Shown here piece after piece: positions 8,777 through 17,429 of a stretch of DNA of 64,000 nucleotides. The stretch is taken from contig NZ_CP020612.1 of assembly GCF_002105555.1 (NCBI RefSeq), positions 1,790,001-1,854,000 of the forward strand, read 5' to 3'. Within the stretch, counting starts at the first letter, position 1. The number at the start of each line of letters is the position of its first letter. This DNA comes from Paracoccus contaminans. GTDB taxonomy: Bacteria > Pseudomonadota > Alphaproteobacteria > Rhodobacterales > Rhodobacteraceae. Below the pieces are notes generated by a model. The model was not told the origin of the DNA. It saw nothing but the letters and a program-made list of their open reading frames with translations, and did not search any database. Both the position numbers and the translations under genes were made by a program.

Positions 8777-11548
8777 TCAGGGCGTCTGCTTCAGCCCCGC
8801 AGCGGCCAGCGCGGCGCTCAGCTCGTCCGTTTCGGCCGCAGGGCCGGCATCGCCCAGGTCCGCGGGCGCGGGCTGATCCTGCGCCGCGGCCGCGGCCTCG
8901 CTGCGCGCGGCCTCTTCGGCGGGGGTGGGGGCGTCGCTGCTGCTGACGGTCGAGCCGGCGCTGCGGGGCGGCGCGGCGGATGATCCGGCCCCTGCGCCCC
9001 CATCCTGCCCGCCGCCGCTCTGCTCATCATCGGGCTGGGGGCTGTCCGCGCCATTGCCGCCCGCGCGGATCGGGCCGGCGCTGACAGGGGCAGGGGCGGG
9101 CACCGTGCGCACCACCGGAACGGCCCTGCCGGACGCAAGATCCTCGCGCGGCAGGTCGGCCGGCACGGGCTGATCGGGCGAGGGCTGGCCGGGCGAGGGC
9201 GGGGCCGCGACGCTGCCGCCCATCGCCTCGGCCAGCGCGGCAGCCAGCGGGTCGGGATCGACGGGGGGCTGCGCCCCGCCTTCGCCGCCGATCTCGATGG
9301 CGGCGGGCTGGCCTTCATAGACCGGCTGGGCGGCCGAGACGGCCTCGGCCAGAGCGGCGGCCAGCGGGTCGTCGGAATCGGCCGACACGATGTCGCCGGC
9401 GGCAATCGCGGTGCCGGCGGCGTCGGGGGCGACCACGCCCAGCGGCTCGGCCGGCAAGCCCTGGTGGATTTCCGACATCACCGCCTGCCAGATCTCGGCC
9501 GGCAGGCCGCCGCCGGTCACGCCCTTGAGCGGCGTGTTGTCGTCATAGCCCATCCAGACGCCGGTCACATACTGTTCGGTGAAGCCGATGAACCACGCAT
9601 CGCGATAGGACGAGGTGGTGCCGGTCTTGCCCGCCGCCTCGCGCCCCTCAAGGCGCGCGCGGGTGCCGGTGCCGTGCTCGATCACCTGGCGCATCATCCA
9701 GATCAGCTCGGACGCCGCCTTGGGCGAGATCACGCGCTGCCCCATTCCGCCCGCCTGCCCGATCAGGGGCTTGTCATCGCCCTTGATGTTCAGCTGCACC
9801 AGCCCGTAGGGGCGCACGGCCGTGCCGCCGTTGCGGATGCCGGCATAGGCGCCGGTCATTTCCAGCAGCGTCGTTTCCGACACCCCAAGACCCAGCGACG
9901 GCCCCGAAGCCAGATCGTGCGCGAATCCGAAATCCTGCGCCACGCGGCGGACATTGTCGCGGCCCACCGCCTCCTGCAGGCGGATGGTCGAGGTGTTGAT
10001 CGACTTGGACAGCGCCGTCGTCAGCGTGATCGAGCCAAGATAGTTGCGCGTGTAGTTCTTGGGCGACCAGGGTTTTGACCCCTTGATCTGGAAGGTGATC
10101 GGCGCGTCCATGATCGTGTCGTTGGGCGTATAGCCCTGGTCCAGCGCCGCGGCATAGACGAAGGGCTTGAAGGACGATCCGGTCTGCCGCTTGGCCTGCG
10201 TTGCGCGGTTGAAGGAGCCGGCCAGCCCGGCCGGATCGCGCCCGCCGATCATCGCCCGCACCGCCCCGTCCGCCGACATGACGACGACGGCGGCCTGCAC
10301 CTTGGACCCCTTGTCGATCTTTTCGGCAAAGACGCGGGCCAGGGCGCGTTCGGCCTGCCGCTGGATGGTCTGGTCGAAGGTGGTCGTGATGGTCACGTCC
10401 TCGGTCGTCTCGGATGTCAGAAAGCCCGGTCCTGATTCCATCACCCAGTCGGCGAAATAGCCCCCCGCCCGCGCCGCCGCGGCCTTGGACAGCACCGCCG
10501 GGTGGGCGCGGGCATCGGCATATTGCCGGTCGTCCAGAAAGCCTTGGTCGTGCATCAGCCCCAGGATGACGCTGGCCCGGTCCTGCGCCCGCTGCAGGTT
10601 CGAGGTCGGCGAGAAATAGCTGGGCGCCTTGAGCAGCCCGGCCAGCATCGCCGCCTCGGACGGCGTCACGTCGGACGCGGACTTGCCGAAATAGCGCTGC
10701 GCCGCCGCCTCGAACCCGCGGGCGCCGGCGCCCAGATAGCTGCGGTTCATGTAGATGTTGAGGATCTCGGCCTTGGAATATTTCGCCTCGAGCGCCAGGG
10801 CGTATGGGATTTCCTTGATCTTGCGCCACAGCGAGGATTTGCGGCACCCGGCCTCGTAATCGGCCTCGGATTTCCACTTGATGGGGTCGAAATCGTCGCC
10901 CAGGCACAGCAGCTTGCTGACCTGCTGGGTGATGGTGGACCCGCCGTTCCCTTCCAGCGGGCCGCGGCCCTCGGCCATGTTGATCTTGATGGCGCTGGCG
11001 ATGCCGCGCGGATCGACGCCGATGTGGTGGTAGAACCGCTTGTCCTCGGTCGCCACGACCGCTTGGCGCAGCACCGGGGCGATGTCCTCGGCCCCTGCCG
11101 AATTGTAGGTCTCGCCCCGCCAGGCAAAGACCCGCCCCTCGCGGTCGAGCATCGTGACCGAGCCGCGGGCGCGGCCGTCGAACAGGGCCTGCGCCTCGGG
11201 CAGGGTCGAATAGTAATAGCCCGTTGCCAGCAGCAGGATCAGAACCAGCGTCGCGGCGGTGCGCCAAAACGATCCCCAGATCACCCGCCAGGCCAGGGAA
11301 AAGGCCCCGCTGACGCCGCGCGTGACAGCATTGCCGCGCCGGCGCGGGCGCGGCTGGGCCGCGGCGCGGCGCTGCGCCTGCTGGGGGGGCAGCCCGCCGC
11401 CGCCCGGCGGGACATCGGCCCCGCCCGCCGGCCCCGCCCCGCGCCTTTCGCCGGCAAGGCGGCGGGAATTGCCGCCCGAGGGCTGCCTGCCGCCCGTCTG
11501 GGTGCCTGATGGCCTGCCTGGCCCGCGCGGGCGATCACTGTTCTGCAT
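8777..11548 (-). CDS. Class A penicillin-binding protein (PBP1A family)
   Basis: A 923-residue bifunctional peptidoglycan synthase anchored in the inner membrane. A basic Gly/Pro/Arg tail precedes one transmembrane helix at about 95-113. The glycosyltransferase domain shows the catalytic Glu in TEDKRFYHHIGVD (E168) and GGSTITQQVSK. The transpeptidase domain has SSFK (Ser458), SIN (516-518) and KTG (641-643), so all three penicillin-binding motifs are intact. The last 220 or so residues are a Pro/Ala/Glu-rich low-complexity tail that repeats the phrase DPLAAALAEA twice. It is divergent from amtB with a 250-base gap. Confidence 0.93.
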   Translation of the reverse strand: MQNSDRPRGPGRPSGTQTGGRQPSGGNSRRLAGERRGAGPAGGADVPPGGGGLPPQQAQRRAAAQPRPRRRGNAVTRGVSGAFSLAWRVIWGSFWRTAATLVLILLLATGYYYSTLPEAQALFDGRARGSVTMLDREGRVFAWRGETYNSAGAEDIAPVLRQAVVATEDKRFYHHIGVDPRGIASAIKINMAEGRGPLEGNGGSTITQQVSKLLCLGDDFDPIKWKSEADYEAGCRKSSLWRKIKEIPYALALEAKYSKAEILNIYMNRSYLGAGARGFEAAAQRYFGKSASDVTPSEAAMLAGLLKAPSYFSPTSNLQRAQDRASVILGLMHDQGFLDDRQYADARAHPAVLSKAAAARAGGYFADWVMESGPGFLTSETTEDVTITTTFDQTIQRQAERALARVFAEKIDKGSKVQAAVVVMSADGAVRAMIGGRDPAGLAGSFNRATQAKRQTGSSFKPFVYAAALDQGYTPNDTIMDAPITFQIKGSKPWSPKNYTRNYLGSITLTTALSKSINTSTIRLQEAVGRDNVRRVAQDFGFAHDLASGPSLGLGVSETTLLEMTGAYAGIRNGGTAVRPYGLVQLNIKGDDKPLIGQAGGMGQRVISPKAASELIWMMRQVIEHGTGTRARLEGREAAGKTGTTSSYRDAWFIGFTEQYVTGVWMGYDDNTPLKGVTGGGLPAEIWQAVMSEIHQGLPAEPLGVVAPDAAGTAIAAGDIVSADSDDPLAAALAEAVSAAQPVYEGQPAAIEIGGEGGAQPPVDPDPLAAALAEAMGGSVAAPPSPGQPSPDQPVPADLPREDLASGRAVPVVRTVPAPAPVSAGPIRAGGNGADSPQPDDEQSGGGQDGGAGAGSSAAPPRSAGSTVSSSDAPTPAEEAARSEAAAAAQDQPAPADLGDAGPAAETDELSAALAAAGLKQTP

Positions 11549-11650
11549 GCGCCTGTATCCTGCGGCCCTTGCACGGCCCCTTGGCCGGGGTTGTTACAGC
11601 AGATCGCGGGCGTTGAGAACATGCCAACCCGCCCCTGACCCAGACGTGAC

Positions 11651-11669
11651 CTGCCGCCAAATGCGGCAG
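11651..11669. repeat. Inverted repeat between pbp1A and amtB
   Basis: CTGCCGC, a five-base loop CAAAT, then GCGGCAG: seven-base perfect arms. It lies about 130 bases before the amtB start and about 100 before the divergent pbp start. It could be an operator or an RNA hairpin; no sigma-54 promoter or NtrC site was recognised in this 250-base gap. Confidence 0.4.
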
Positions 11670-11798
11670 AGCGGGCATCCGACTGTTCATTTGCGCGTCA
11701 TTTCATGCGCCATGCGGCGGCGGATCGCCGATCTGCTGGACCGCGGCCACCCGCCCGCCTTGGCTTAAGCCACCGGATTCAACGACAAGGATGACGCG

Positions 11799-13244
11799 AT
11801 GGCAGGGCAATACGGAACGGGTGGCGTCGCGCGGGGCCCCGGACGGACCGTTCGGGCCGGGGCGCAGGCCATGACGCTGGGCATGATGCTGGCCGCGCTG
11901 GGTGCCGCCCCGGCGCTGGCGCAGGCAGCCGCGGTTCCGGCGGCGGTTCCCGACAAGGGCGACACGGCCTGGGTGATGGTCTCGGCCGTGCTGGTGATGA
12001 TGATGACGATACCGGGGCTGGCGCTGTTCTATGGCGGGCTGGTCCGGGCGCGCAACGTGCTGTCGGTGCTGATGCAGGTGCTGGCGGTCTTTTCGCTGAT
12101 GGCGATCCTGTGGGTCGCCTTCGGCTATTCGCTGGCCTTCACCGCGCCGGGTGACGGCACCTCGGCGCTGGCCCCCTTCATCGGCGGGCTGTCCAAGGCG
12201 TTCCTGGCCGGTGTCGGCCCCGGCGCGCTCAGCGAGACATTCTCGGCAGGCGTGTTCATCCCCGAACTGGCCTATGTCGCCTTCCAGATGGCCTTCGCCT
12301 GCATCGCTCCGGCGCTGATCGTGGGCGCCACGGCCGAGCGCATCCGCTTTCCCGCGCTGCTGGCCTTCGTGACGCTGTGGTTCGTGTTCGCCTATCTGCC
12401 GATGGCGCACATGGTCTGGTGGTGGGGCGGGCCGTCTGCCTATGCCGCGCCGTCGGGCTGGCTGTTCGGGCATGGGGCGCTTGATTTCGCGGGCGGCACG
12501 GTGATCCACATCAATGCCGGCGTTGCCGGGCTGGTGGCGGCCCGCGCGGTCGGCCCGCGCCTTGGCTATCGCAAGGAACCGATGGCCCCGCACAACTTGG
12601 CGCTGACGCTGCTGGGCGGGTGCATGCTGTGGGTCGGCTGGTTCGGGTTCAACGCCGGCTCCAACCTCGAGGCGACGGGCGCGGCGGCGATGGCGGTCGT
12701 CAACACCTGCGTGGCCGCGGCGGCCGCGACGCTGGCCTGGACGGCGGGGGAATGGATCACGCGCGGGCATCCCTCGCTGCTGGGCGGGATCTCGGGCGCG
12801 GTGGCGGGGCTGGTCGGCATCACCCCGGCGGCCGGCTATGTCGGTCCGGCCGGCGCCATCGTCATCGGGGCGGTGGCGGGCCTGGCCTGCCTGTGGGCGG
12901 TTGTCTCGCTCAAGTCGCGGATGGGCATTGACGACACGCTGGACGTGTTCGGCATCCACGGCGTCGGCGGCATTGTCGGGGCGATCCTGACGGGCGTGTT
13001 CGCCGCGCCCTCGCTGGGCGGGACGGGCGTGTTCGACTATGCCGCCAATGCGGTTGGGTCCTATGACATGGGCCATCAGGTCTATGTGCAGGCGCTGGGC
13101 GCAGGGGTCTGCATCATCTGGTCGGGCGTGGTGTCCTGGCTGGCGATCCGCCTGGTCGGCGCGGTGATCGGCCTGCGGCCCGAGGCCAATGCCGAACGGC
13201 AGGGCCTGGACCTGACCACCCACGGCGAGAATGCCTACAACTGA
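11799..13244 (+). CDS. amtB: Ammonium transporter AmtB
   Basis: A 481-residue inner-membrane ammonium channel. A signal-like segment ends ALAQ near residue 42, then about eleven transmembrane helices follow. Family landmarks are visible: ALFYGGLVRARN, the pore His of DFAGGTVIHINAG, GWFGFNAGS, and DVFGIHGVGGIVG with the second pore His. AAGGA precedes the ATG. The gene usually sits beside the PII gene glnK, but none is adjacent here. Confidence 0.96.
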   Translation: MAGQYGTGGVARGPGRTVRAGAQAMTLGMMLAALGAAPALAQAAAVPAAVPDKGDTAWVMVSAVLVMMMTIPGLALFYGGLVRARNVLSVLMQVLAVFSLMAILWVAFGYSLAFTAPGDGTSALAPFIGGLSKAFLAGVGPGALSETFSAGVFIPELAYVAFQMAFACIAPALIVGATAERIRFPALLAFVTLWFVFAYLPMAHMVWWWGGPSAYAAPSGWLFGHGALDFAGGTVIHINAGVAGLVAARAVGPRLGYRKEPMAPHNLALTLLGGCMLWVGWFGFNAGSNLEATGAAAMAVVNTCVAAAAATLAWTAGEWITRGHPSLLGGISGAVAGLVGITPAAGYVGPAGAIVIGAVAGLACLWAVVSLKSRMGIDDTLDVFGIHGVGGIVGAILTGVFAAPSLGGTGVFDYAANAVGSYDMGHQVYVQALGAGVCIIWSGVVSWLAIRLVGAVIGLRPEANAERQGLDLTTHGENAYN

Positions 13245-13307
13245 GGCGCGGGGCGCGGGGGCGGTCTGCGCCCCCGAAAGCCCGGCAGAACATTGCAGTG
13301 CAAGGGA

Positions 13308-13329
13308 AAGGCGGCCTGCGGGCCGCCTT
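13308..13329. terminator. Hairpin between amtB and the polyprenyl synthase gene
   Basis: AAGGCGGCC, a four-base loop, and GGCCGCCTT form a perfect nine-base stem between two convergent genes. It abuts the stop codon of the minus-strand gene and probably ends amtB transcription. A second GC hairpin (GGGGGCG / CGCCCCC) lies just after the amtB stop at about 13258-13276. Confidence 0.6.
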
Positions 13330-14330
13330 CAGGCGACGCGGGCGACGACGAAACCGGCAAGCTCGGACAGGCAGTCGCGGATCGGCCCCTGCGGCAGCGG
13401 GCCGAGCGCGGCTCTGGCCCGGTCCGCCCAGCCCAGCGCGCTGCGCCGCGCACTGCCCAGCGCATCGTGCCGCGCCAGGATCGACAATGCGCGGTCCAGA
13501 TCGCCGTCCCGCTGATCGCCCTGTTCGATGGTGCGCTGCCAGAAGGCACGCTCGGCCCCATCGGCGGCGGCGATCGCCGTGATGACCGGCAGCGTCAGCT
13601 TGCGTTCGCGGAAATCGTCGCCGACATTCTTGCCGATCGTCTCGGAAACGCCGCAATAGTCGAGGATGTCGTCCACGATCTGAAAGGCGATGCCGATCGC
13701 ATCGCCATAGTCGTGCAGCGCGCGCACCTGCACGGCGGTTCCCCCGGCGATCTCGGCACCGACCTCGCAGGCGGCCGAAAACAGCGCCGCCGTCTTGCCG
13801 CGGACGATCTGCAGATAGACCGCCTCGGTGGTGGCCAGATCCTGCGCCGCCGTCAGCTGCAGCACCTCGCCCTCGGCGATGGTGGCGGCGGCATCGGCGA
13901 GGATGCGCAGCACCTGCATGTGCCCCGTTTCGGTCATCAGCTGAAAGCTGCGCGCGAACAGATAATCCCCGACCAGCACCGAGGACTTGTTGTCCCACAG
14001 GAGATTCGCGGTCGGGCGGCCGCGGCGCTGGCGGCTTTCGTCCACCACGTCGTCATGCAGCAGCGTCGCGGTGTGGATGAATTCGACCGTCGCGGCCAGC
14101 AGCTGATGGTGGGTGCCACCATAGCCCAGCATCCGCGCCGCGGCGACGGTCAGCAGCGGGCGCACCCGCTTGCCGCCCGCCTCGATCAGATGGGCGGTCA
14201 CCTCGGGGATGCGGGGCGCATGGCGGCTGGCCATGCGGGTGCGGATCAGGGCGTTCACCGCCTCCATATCCGGGGCCAGCATCCCTGCCAGACGGTCCAG
14301 CGGTTTCGCGACGTTTTCGTTCAGGCCCAT
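13329..14330 (-). CDS. ispB: Polyprenyl synthetase (probable decaprenyl diphosphate synthase for ubiquinone)
   Basis: A 333-residue trans-prenyltransferase that extends farnesyl diphosphate with isopentenyl diphosphate, most likely to C50 for the ubiquinone tail. The GGKRVRP substrate motif, the first Asp-rich motif LLHDDVVDES and the second, FQIVDDILDY, are present. The ATG at 14330 has AGAGGTG upstream and is preferred to an earlier in-frame start. It converges on amtB and is divergent from a DUF2007 gene. Chain length is inferred from family and organism type, not from the sequence. Confidence 0.92.
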   Translation of the reverse strand: MGLNENVAKPLDRLAGMLAPDMEAVNALIRTRMASRHAPRIPEVTAHLIEAGGKRVRPLLTVAAARMLGYGGTHHQLLAATVEFIHTATLLHDDVVDESRQRRGRPTANLLWDNKSSVLVGDYLFARSFQLMTETGHMQVLRILADAAATIAEGEVLQLTAAQDLATTEAVYLQIVRGKTAALFSAACEVGAEIAGGTAVQVRALHDYGDAIGIAFQIVDDILDYCGVSETIGKNVGDDFRERKLTLPVITAIAAADGAERAFWQRTIEQGDQRDGDLDRALSILARHDALGSARRSALGWADRARAALGPLPQGPIRDCLSELAGFVVARVA

Positions 14331-14404
14331 GGCGCACCTCTTCCGCGTGCTGCCCTTGCCACGGCGTGGACAGTTTCGCAACCGCGCCCTAGCCTGCCCC
14401 CGTC

Positions 14405-14611
14405 ATGAGAGAGTTGCTGCGCACCACCGATCCGCTGACCATCGCCCGCGCCATGGACCTGCTGGACGGCGAGGGAATCGCCTGTTTCGAGTTCGACCGG
14501 CACATGAGCGTGCTGGAAGGCTCGCTGGGCATACTGCCGCGCCGGCTGATGGTCGCGGACCGCGATCATTTCATCGCCAGCGCGGTGCTGCGCGAGGCGG
14601 GCATCGGGTGA
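14405..14611 (+). CDS. DUF2007 domain small protein (putative signal-transducing protein)
   Basis: A 68-residue protein matching the whole DUF2007 domain (ELLRTTDPLTIARAMDLL, then a core ending in LMVADRDHFIASAVLREAG). The fold is a small alpha-beta PII-like domain; function is unknown. It overlaps the downstream methyltransferase by GTGA, so the two are probably translationally coupled. Confidence 0.8.
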   Translation: MRELLRTTDPLTIARAMDLLDGEGIACFEFDRHMSVLEGSLGILPRRLMVADRDHFIASAVLREAGIG

Positions 14612-15384
14612 CCGGCACCCGCGACGACCGCTTCCTGGGCGGCCGGCTGGTGCTGCGCCAGCCGGCGGCGGGCTATCGGGCGGGGGCCGATGCGGTGATG
14701 CTGGCGGCCGCATGCCCGGCGCAAGGCGGCCAGCGCGTGATCGAGCTGGGCTGCGGGGCGGGGGCGGCGCTGCTGTGCCTGGCCTCGCGTGTGCCGGGGC
14801 TGGCCCTGACCGGCATCGAGCGTCATCCCGGCATGGCTGATCTGGCCCGCCACAACGCGGCCGCCAACGGCGTCGCGGCCCGCATCCTTGCCGCCGACAT
14901 CGCGGCGCTGCCTGCCGGGCTGCGGGCCGAAAGCTTTGACCATGTCATCGCCAACCCGCCCTTCTTCGCGGCGGGGACTGCGGCGCCCGACCCGGCCCGC
15001 GCCGCCGCGCGGCACGAGGACACCCCGCTCGAGGCATGGATCGATGCCGGCCTGCGCCGCCTGGTGCCGGGGGGCATGCTGACGCTGATCCACCGGGCCG
15101 AGGCGCTTGACCGCATCCTGGCGGCGCTGGCCGGGCGGGCCGGCGCCGCGGCGATCCTGCCGCTGGCGGCGCGGCGGGGGCGCGATGCGGGCCGGGTGAT
15201 CATCGGCGCGCGCAAGGGATCGCGCGGGCCGCTGCGGCTGCTTTCCCCCCTTGTGCTGCATCAGAATGAGGCACATGCGGCCGATGGAGAGGATCTGACG
15301 CCTGCCGCGCAGGCAATCCTGCGCGCCGGCGCCGCAATCGACCTGGGAAGTCAGGATTCAGGTGACAGGCTGGTGCGGATATGA
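14608..15384 (+). CDS. tRNA1(Val) adenine-N6 methyltransferase-type (TrmN6/YfiC-like) enzyme
   Basis: A 258-residue SAM-dependent methyltransferase. The SAM-binding loop VIELGCGAGAALL and the catalytic NPPFF motif (N6-adenine methyltransferase signature) are both present, and an N-terminal DDRFLGGRLVLRQP stretch is typical of the TrmN6 group. The GTG at 14608 overlaps the DUF2007 stop and fits the domain start; a longer ATG frame further upstream would run through that gene. The exact tRNA target is inferred only from the family. Confidence 0.85.
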   Translation: MTGTRDDRFLGGRLVLRQPAAGYRAGADAVMLAAACPAQGGQRVIELGCGAGAALLCLASRVPGLALTGIERHPGMADLARHNAAANGVAARILAADIAALPAGLRAESFDHVIANPPFFAAGTAAPDPARAAARHEDTPLEAWIDAGLRRLVPGGMLTLIHRAEALDRILAALAGRAGAAAILPLAARRGRDAGRVIIGARKGSRGPLRLLSPLVLHQNEAHAADGEDLTPAAQAILRAGAAIDLGSQDSGDRLVRI

Positions 15385-15422
15385 TGCAGTTGTGACAGTG
15401 GGTACCAGAACAGGAGACGAAG

Positions 15423-15587
15423 ATGTCGGTTCAGTCGCACGTTGCAGAACTTCGCAAAAAGCACCAGCACCTGTCGGACGAGGTCGAGCGCGCGCAGCGC
15501 CTGCCCGGCACCGATGACATCGCCATCGCCGCGATGAAGAAGGAAAAGCTGCGGCTGAAGGAGGAGATCGAGCGCCTGTCGCACTGA
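15423..15587 (+). CDS. YdcH (DUF465) family small protein
   Basis: A 54-residue highly charged helical protein, beginning MSVQSHVAELRKKHQHL and ending KLRLKEEIERLSH, which matches the DUF465/YdcH family almost end to end. AGGAGA lies about six bases before the ATG. Function is unknown; the sequence suggests a helical hairpin. Two hairpin terminators follow. Confidence 0.85.
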   Translation: MSVQSHVAELRKKHQHLSDEVERAQRLPGTDDIAIAAMKKEKLRLKEEIERLSH

Positions 15588-15591
15588 CGCC

Positions 15592-15630
15592 GCGCCCTGT
15601 GCTGCGTCCCGCCAGGGCGCAGCCTTTGTT
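15592..15630 (+). terminator. Terminator after the YdcH gene
   Basis: GCGCCCTG (15592-15599) pairs perfectly with CAGGGCGC (15613-15620), followed by AGCCTTTGTT. Confidence 0.7.
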
Positions 15631-15636
15631 GCAGAA

Positions 15637-15670
15637 CGCCCGCGGGAAAGGCCGCGGGCGCTTGTCTTTG
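15637..15670. terminator. Bidirectional hairpin between the YdcH gene and phbB
   Basis: CGCCCGCGG (15637-15645) pairs perfectly with CCGCGGGCG (15652-15660); CTTGTCTTTG follows on the plus strand. It can end phbB transcription from the other side. Confidence 0.65.
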
Positions 15671-15684
15671 CGGCCCTGCCGCGA

Positions 15685-16410
15685 TCAGGCGAAGAACTGC
15701 GCCCCGTTGGCGCTGAGCGTCGAGCCCGAGATGAACCCCGCATCGTCCGAGGCAAGGAACACCACGCAGCGGGCGATCTCTTCCGGCTCGCCCAGGCGGC
15801 CGACGGGGATCTGCGGGATGATGCGTTCGTTCAGCACCTTTTCGTCGATGGCGCGGACCATCTCTGTCCCGATATAGCCGGGGGCCACCACATTCACGGT
15901 GATGCCCGCCCGCGCGCCTTCCTGCGCCAGCGCGCGGCTGAAGCCGATGTCGCCGGCCTTGGCGGCGGAATAGTTGGCCTGGCCCGCCTGGCCCTTCTGC
16001 CCGTTCACCGAACTGATGGTGATGATGCGCCCGAATTTGCGATCGCGCATCCCGCCCCAGACATTATGCGTCATGTTGAAGACGCCGGTCAGGTTGGTGT
16101 CGATGACCTCCTTCCACTGCTGGGGGGTCATCTTGTGGAACATCCCGTCGCGGGTGATGCCGGCATTGTTGACCAGGATGTCCACCGGGCCGATCTCGGC
16201 CTCGATCTGCCGCACGCCGGCCGCGCAGGCGTCGTAATCAGCGACCGACCATTTGTAGGTCTTGATGCCGGTTTCCTCGGTGAAGGCCCTGGCGGCATCG
16301 TCGTTGCCGGCATAATTGGCCGCGACCTGATAGCCGGCATCCCTGAGCGCCCTTGATATCGCCGCGCCGATCCCGCGCGATCCGCCCGTCACCAGTGCCA
16401 CTTTCGCCAT
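15685..16410 (-). CDS. phbB: Acetoacetyl-CoA reductase (PHB synthesis)
   Basis: A 241-residue short-chain dehydrogenase that reduces acetoacetyl-CoA to (R)-3-hydroxybutyryl-CoA with NADPH, the second step of polyhydroxybutyrate synthesis. The cofactor loop TGGSRGIG, the NNAG motif, the Ser of ISSVNGQKGQAGQ and the catalytic YSAAK are visible. The phrase NMTHNVWGGMRDRKFGRI is characteristic of PhaB rather than of FabG. GGAGGGG precedes the ATG at 16410. phbA and phbC are not adjacent in the window. It is divergent from the exbB operon. Confidence 0.93.
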   Translation of the reverse strand: MAKVALVTGGSRGIGAAISRALRDAGYQVAANYAGNDDAARAFTEETGIKTYKWSVADYDACAAGVRQIEAEIGPVDILVNNAGITRDGMFHKMTPQQWKEVIDTNLTGVFNMTHNVWGGMRDRKFGRIITISSVNGQKGQAGQANYSAAKAGDIGFSRALAQEGARAGITVNVVAPGYIGTEMVRAIDEKVLNERIIPQIPVGRLGEPEEIARCVVFLASDDAGFISGSTLSANGAQFFA

Positions 16411-16448
16411 TGTCCCCTCCCCTTGGTGCGCGAAACTCCGTTTCAATA

Positions 16449-16534
16449 AAATGCTATGGCTCGAAAGTTTGTTTCGCAATAGCCCGCATGGGAAAGCGGC
16501 CGCCCAGGGCCTTGCGGGTATTGCCATAGCATTT
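16449..16534. promoter_or_regulatory. Inverted-repeat operator candidate between phbB and exbB
   Basis: A 12-base sequence AAATGCTATGGC at 16449-16460 recurs as its exact reverse complement at 16523-16534. A third related copy, GCAATAGC (reverse of GCTATTGC), lies at 16476-16483 and makes an imperfect palindrome with the first. On the minus strand the first copy overlaps a weak -10 (TAGCAT) spaced 17 bases from TTGCGA at 16474-16479, a possible phbB promoter. The regulator is not known; iron control of exbB is only an inference. Confidence 0.5.
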
Positions 16535-16618
16535 CTGTCAGCTTAAGGACTTGCCGAAATCCCCGGCCCGAACAAGGCCAGCGGCCCGGGGCATCGTCTG
16601 ACAGCCGAGGATCGCCCC

Positions 16619-17425
16619 ATGCCAATTTCGCAGGCTCTGCGCCGCATCCGCAATGTGCCCGGGCGGTTCCTCTGCGCCGCTGTCCTGACGGTCGCGGCGG
16701 CTGGCGGGGCGGCGGCGCAGGTGCCTTCGGCGCTGCTGCCGCATGATCTGTCGCCCTTGGGCATGTTCCGGCAGGCCGATATCGTGGTCAGGGCGGTGAT
16801 GACGGGGCTGGCCTTCGCCTCGGTCGTCACCTGGACCATCCTCGTCGTCAAGCTGGCCGAGCTGGCCCTGGCCATGGCAGCCGCGCGGCGGGCGGTGGCG
16901 CGGATCGAGGCGGCGGGCAGCCTGCGCGCGGCGCTGGCGGGCGCAAGCGGGACGGGCGCGGGCAGGGGGGCCGCTGAGGCGCGGATGCTGCGCGCCGTCG
17001 CGCGCGAGATGAACCGCTCGGCCGGCCTTGCCGCGCAAGGGGTGCAGGGGCGCATCGCCTCGCATCTGGCGCAGGCGCAGGCGCGGGCGGCGCGGCAGAT
17101 GGCGCGCGGCACCGGGCTGCTGGCCACCATCGGATCGACAGCGCCCTTCGTGGGGCTGTTCGGGACGGTCTGGGGCATCATGAACAGCTTCATCGGCATC
17201 TCGCGCGCGCAGACGACCAACCTGGCCGTCGTCGCCCCCGGCATTGCCGAGGCGCTGCTGGCGACGGCGCTGGGCCTTGTGGCGGCGATCCCGGCGGTGG
17301 TGATCTACAACCTGTTCGCCCGCGCGATCGGGGGCTATCGCCTGCAACTGGCCGAAACGGCCGCAGGGATCGAGCGGCTGGTCAGCCGCGATCTTGACCG
17401 CGCCGCCGCCGGCGAAAGGGTCTGA
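16619..17425 (+). CDS. exbB: ExbB-type biopolymer transport proton channel (TolQ/MotA family)
   Basis: A 268-residue inner-membrane protein that with ExbD uses the proton gradient to energise TonB. An N-terminal signal-like segment ending AAAQ at about 34 is followed by three transmembrane regions: a helix near 57-80, [22 protein letters not shown] (the family landmark, about 168-190), and [20 protein letters not shown]. It heads a tight exbB-exbD-tonB run at the start of the iron cluster. Confidence 0.93.
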   Translation: MPISQALRRIRNVPGRFLCAAVLTVAAAGGAAAQVPSALLPHDLSPLGMFRQADIVVRAVMTGLAFASVVTWTILVVKLAELALAMAAARRAVARIEAAGSLRAALAGASGTGAGRGAAEARMLRAVAREMNRSAGLAAQGVQGRIASHLAQAQARAARQMARGTGLLATIGSTAPFVGLFGTVWGIMNSFIGISRAQTTNLAVVAPGIAEALLATALGLVAAIPAVVIYNLFARAIGGYRLQLAETAAGIERLVSRDLDRAAAGERV

Positions 17426-17429
17426 GGCG

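Noticed and set aside
11712..11768. 17-residue leader-like ORF upstream of amtB
   Set aside because: Too short, no ribosome site and no attenuator structure after it.
11703..13223. Minus-strand 506-residue open frame opposite amtB
   Set aside because: No recognisable protein; amtB on the plus strand explains the region.
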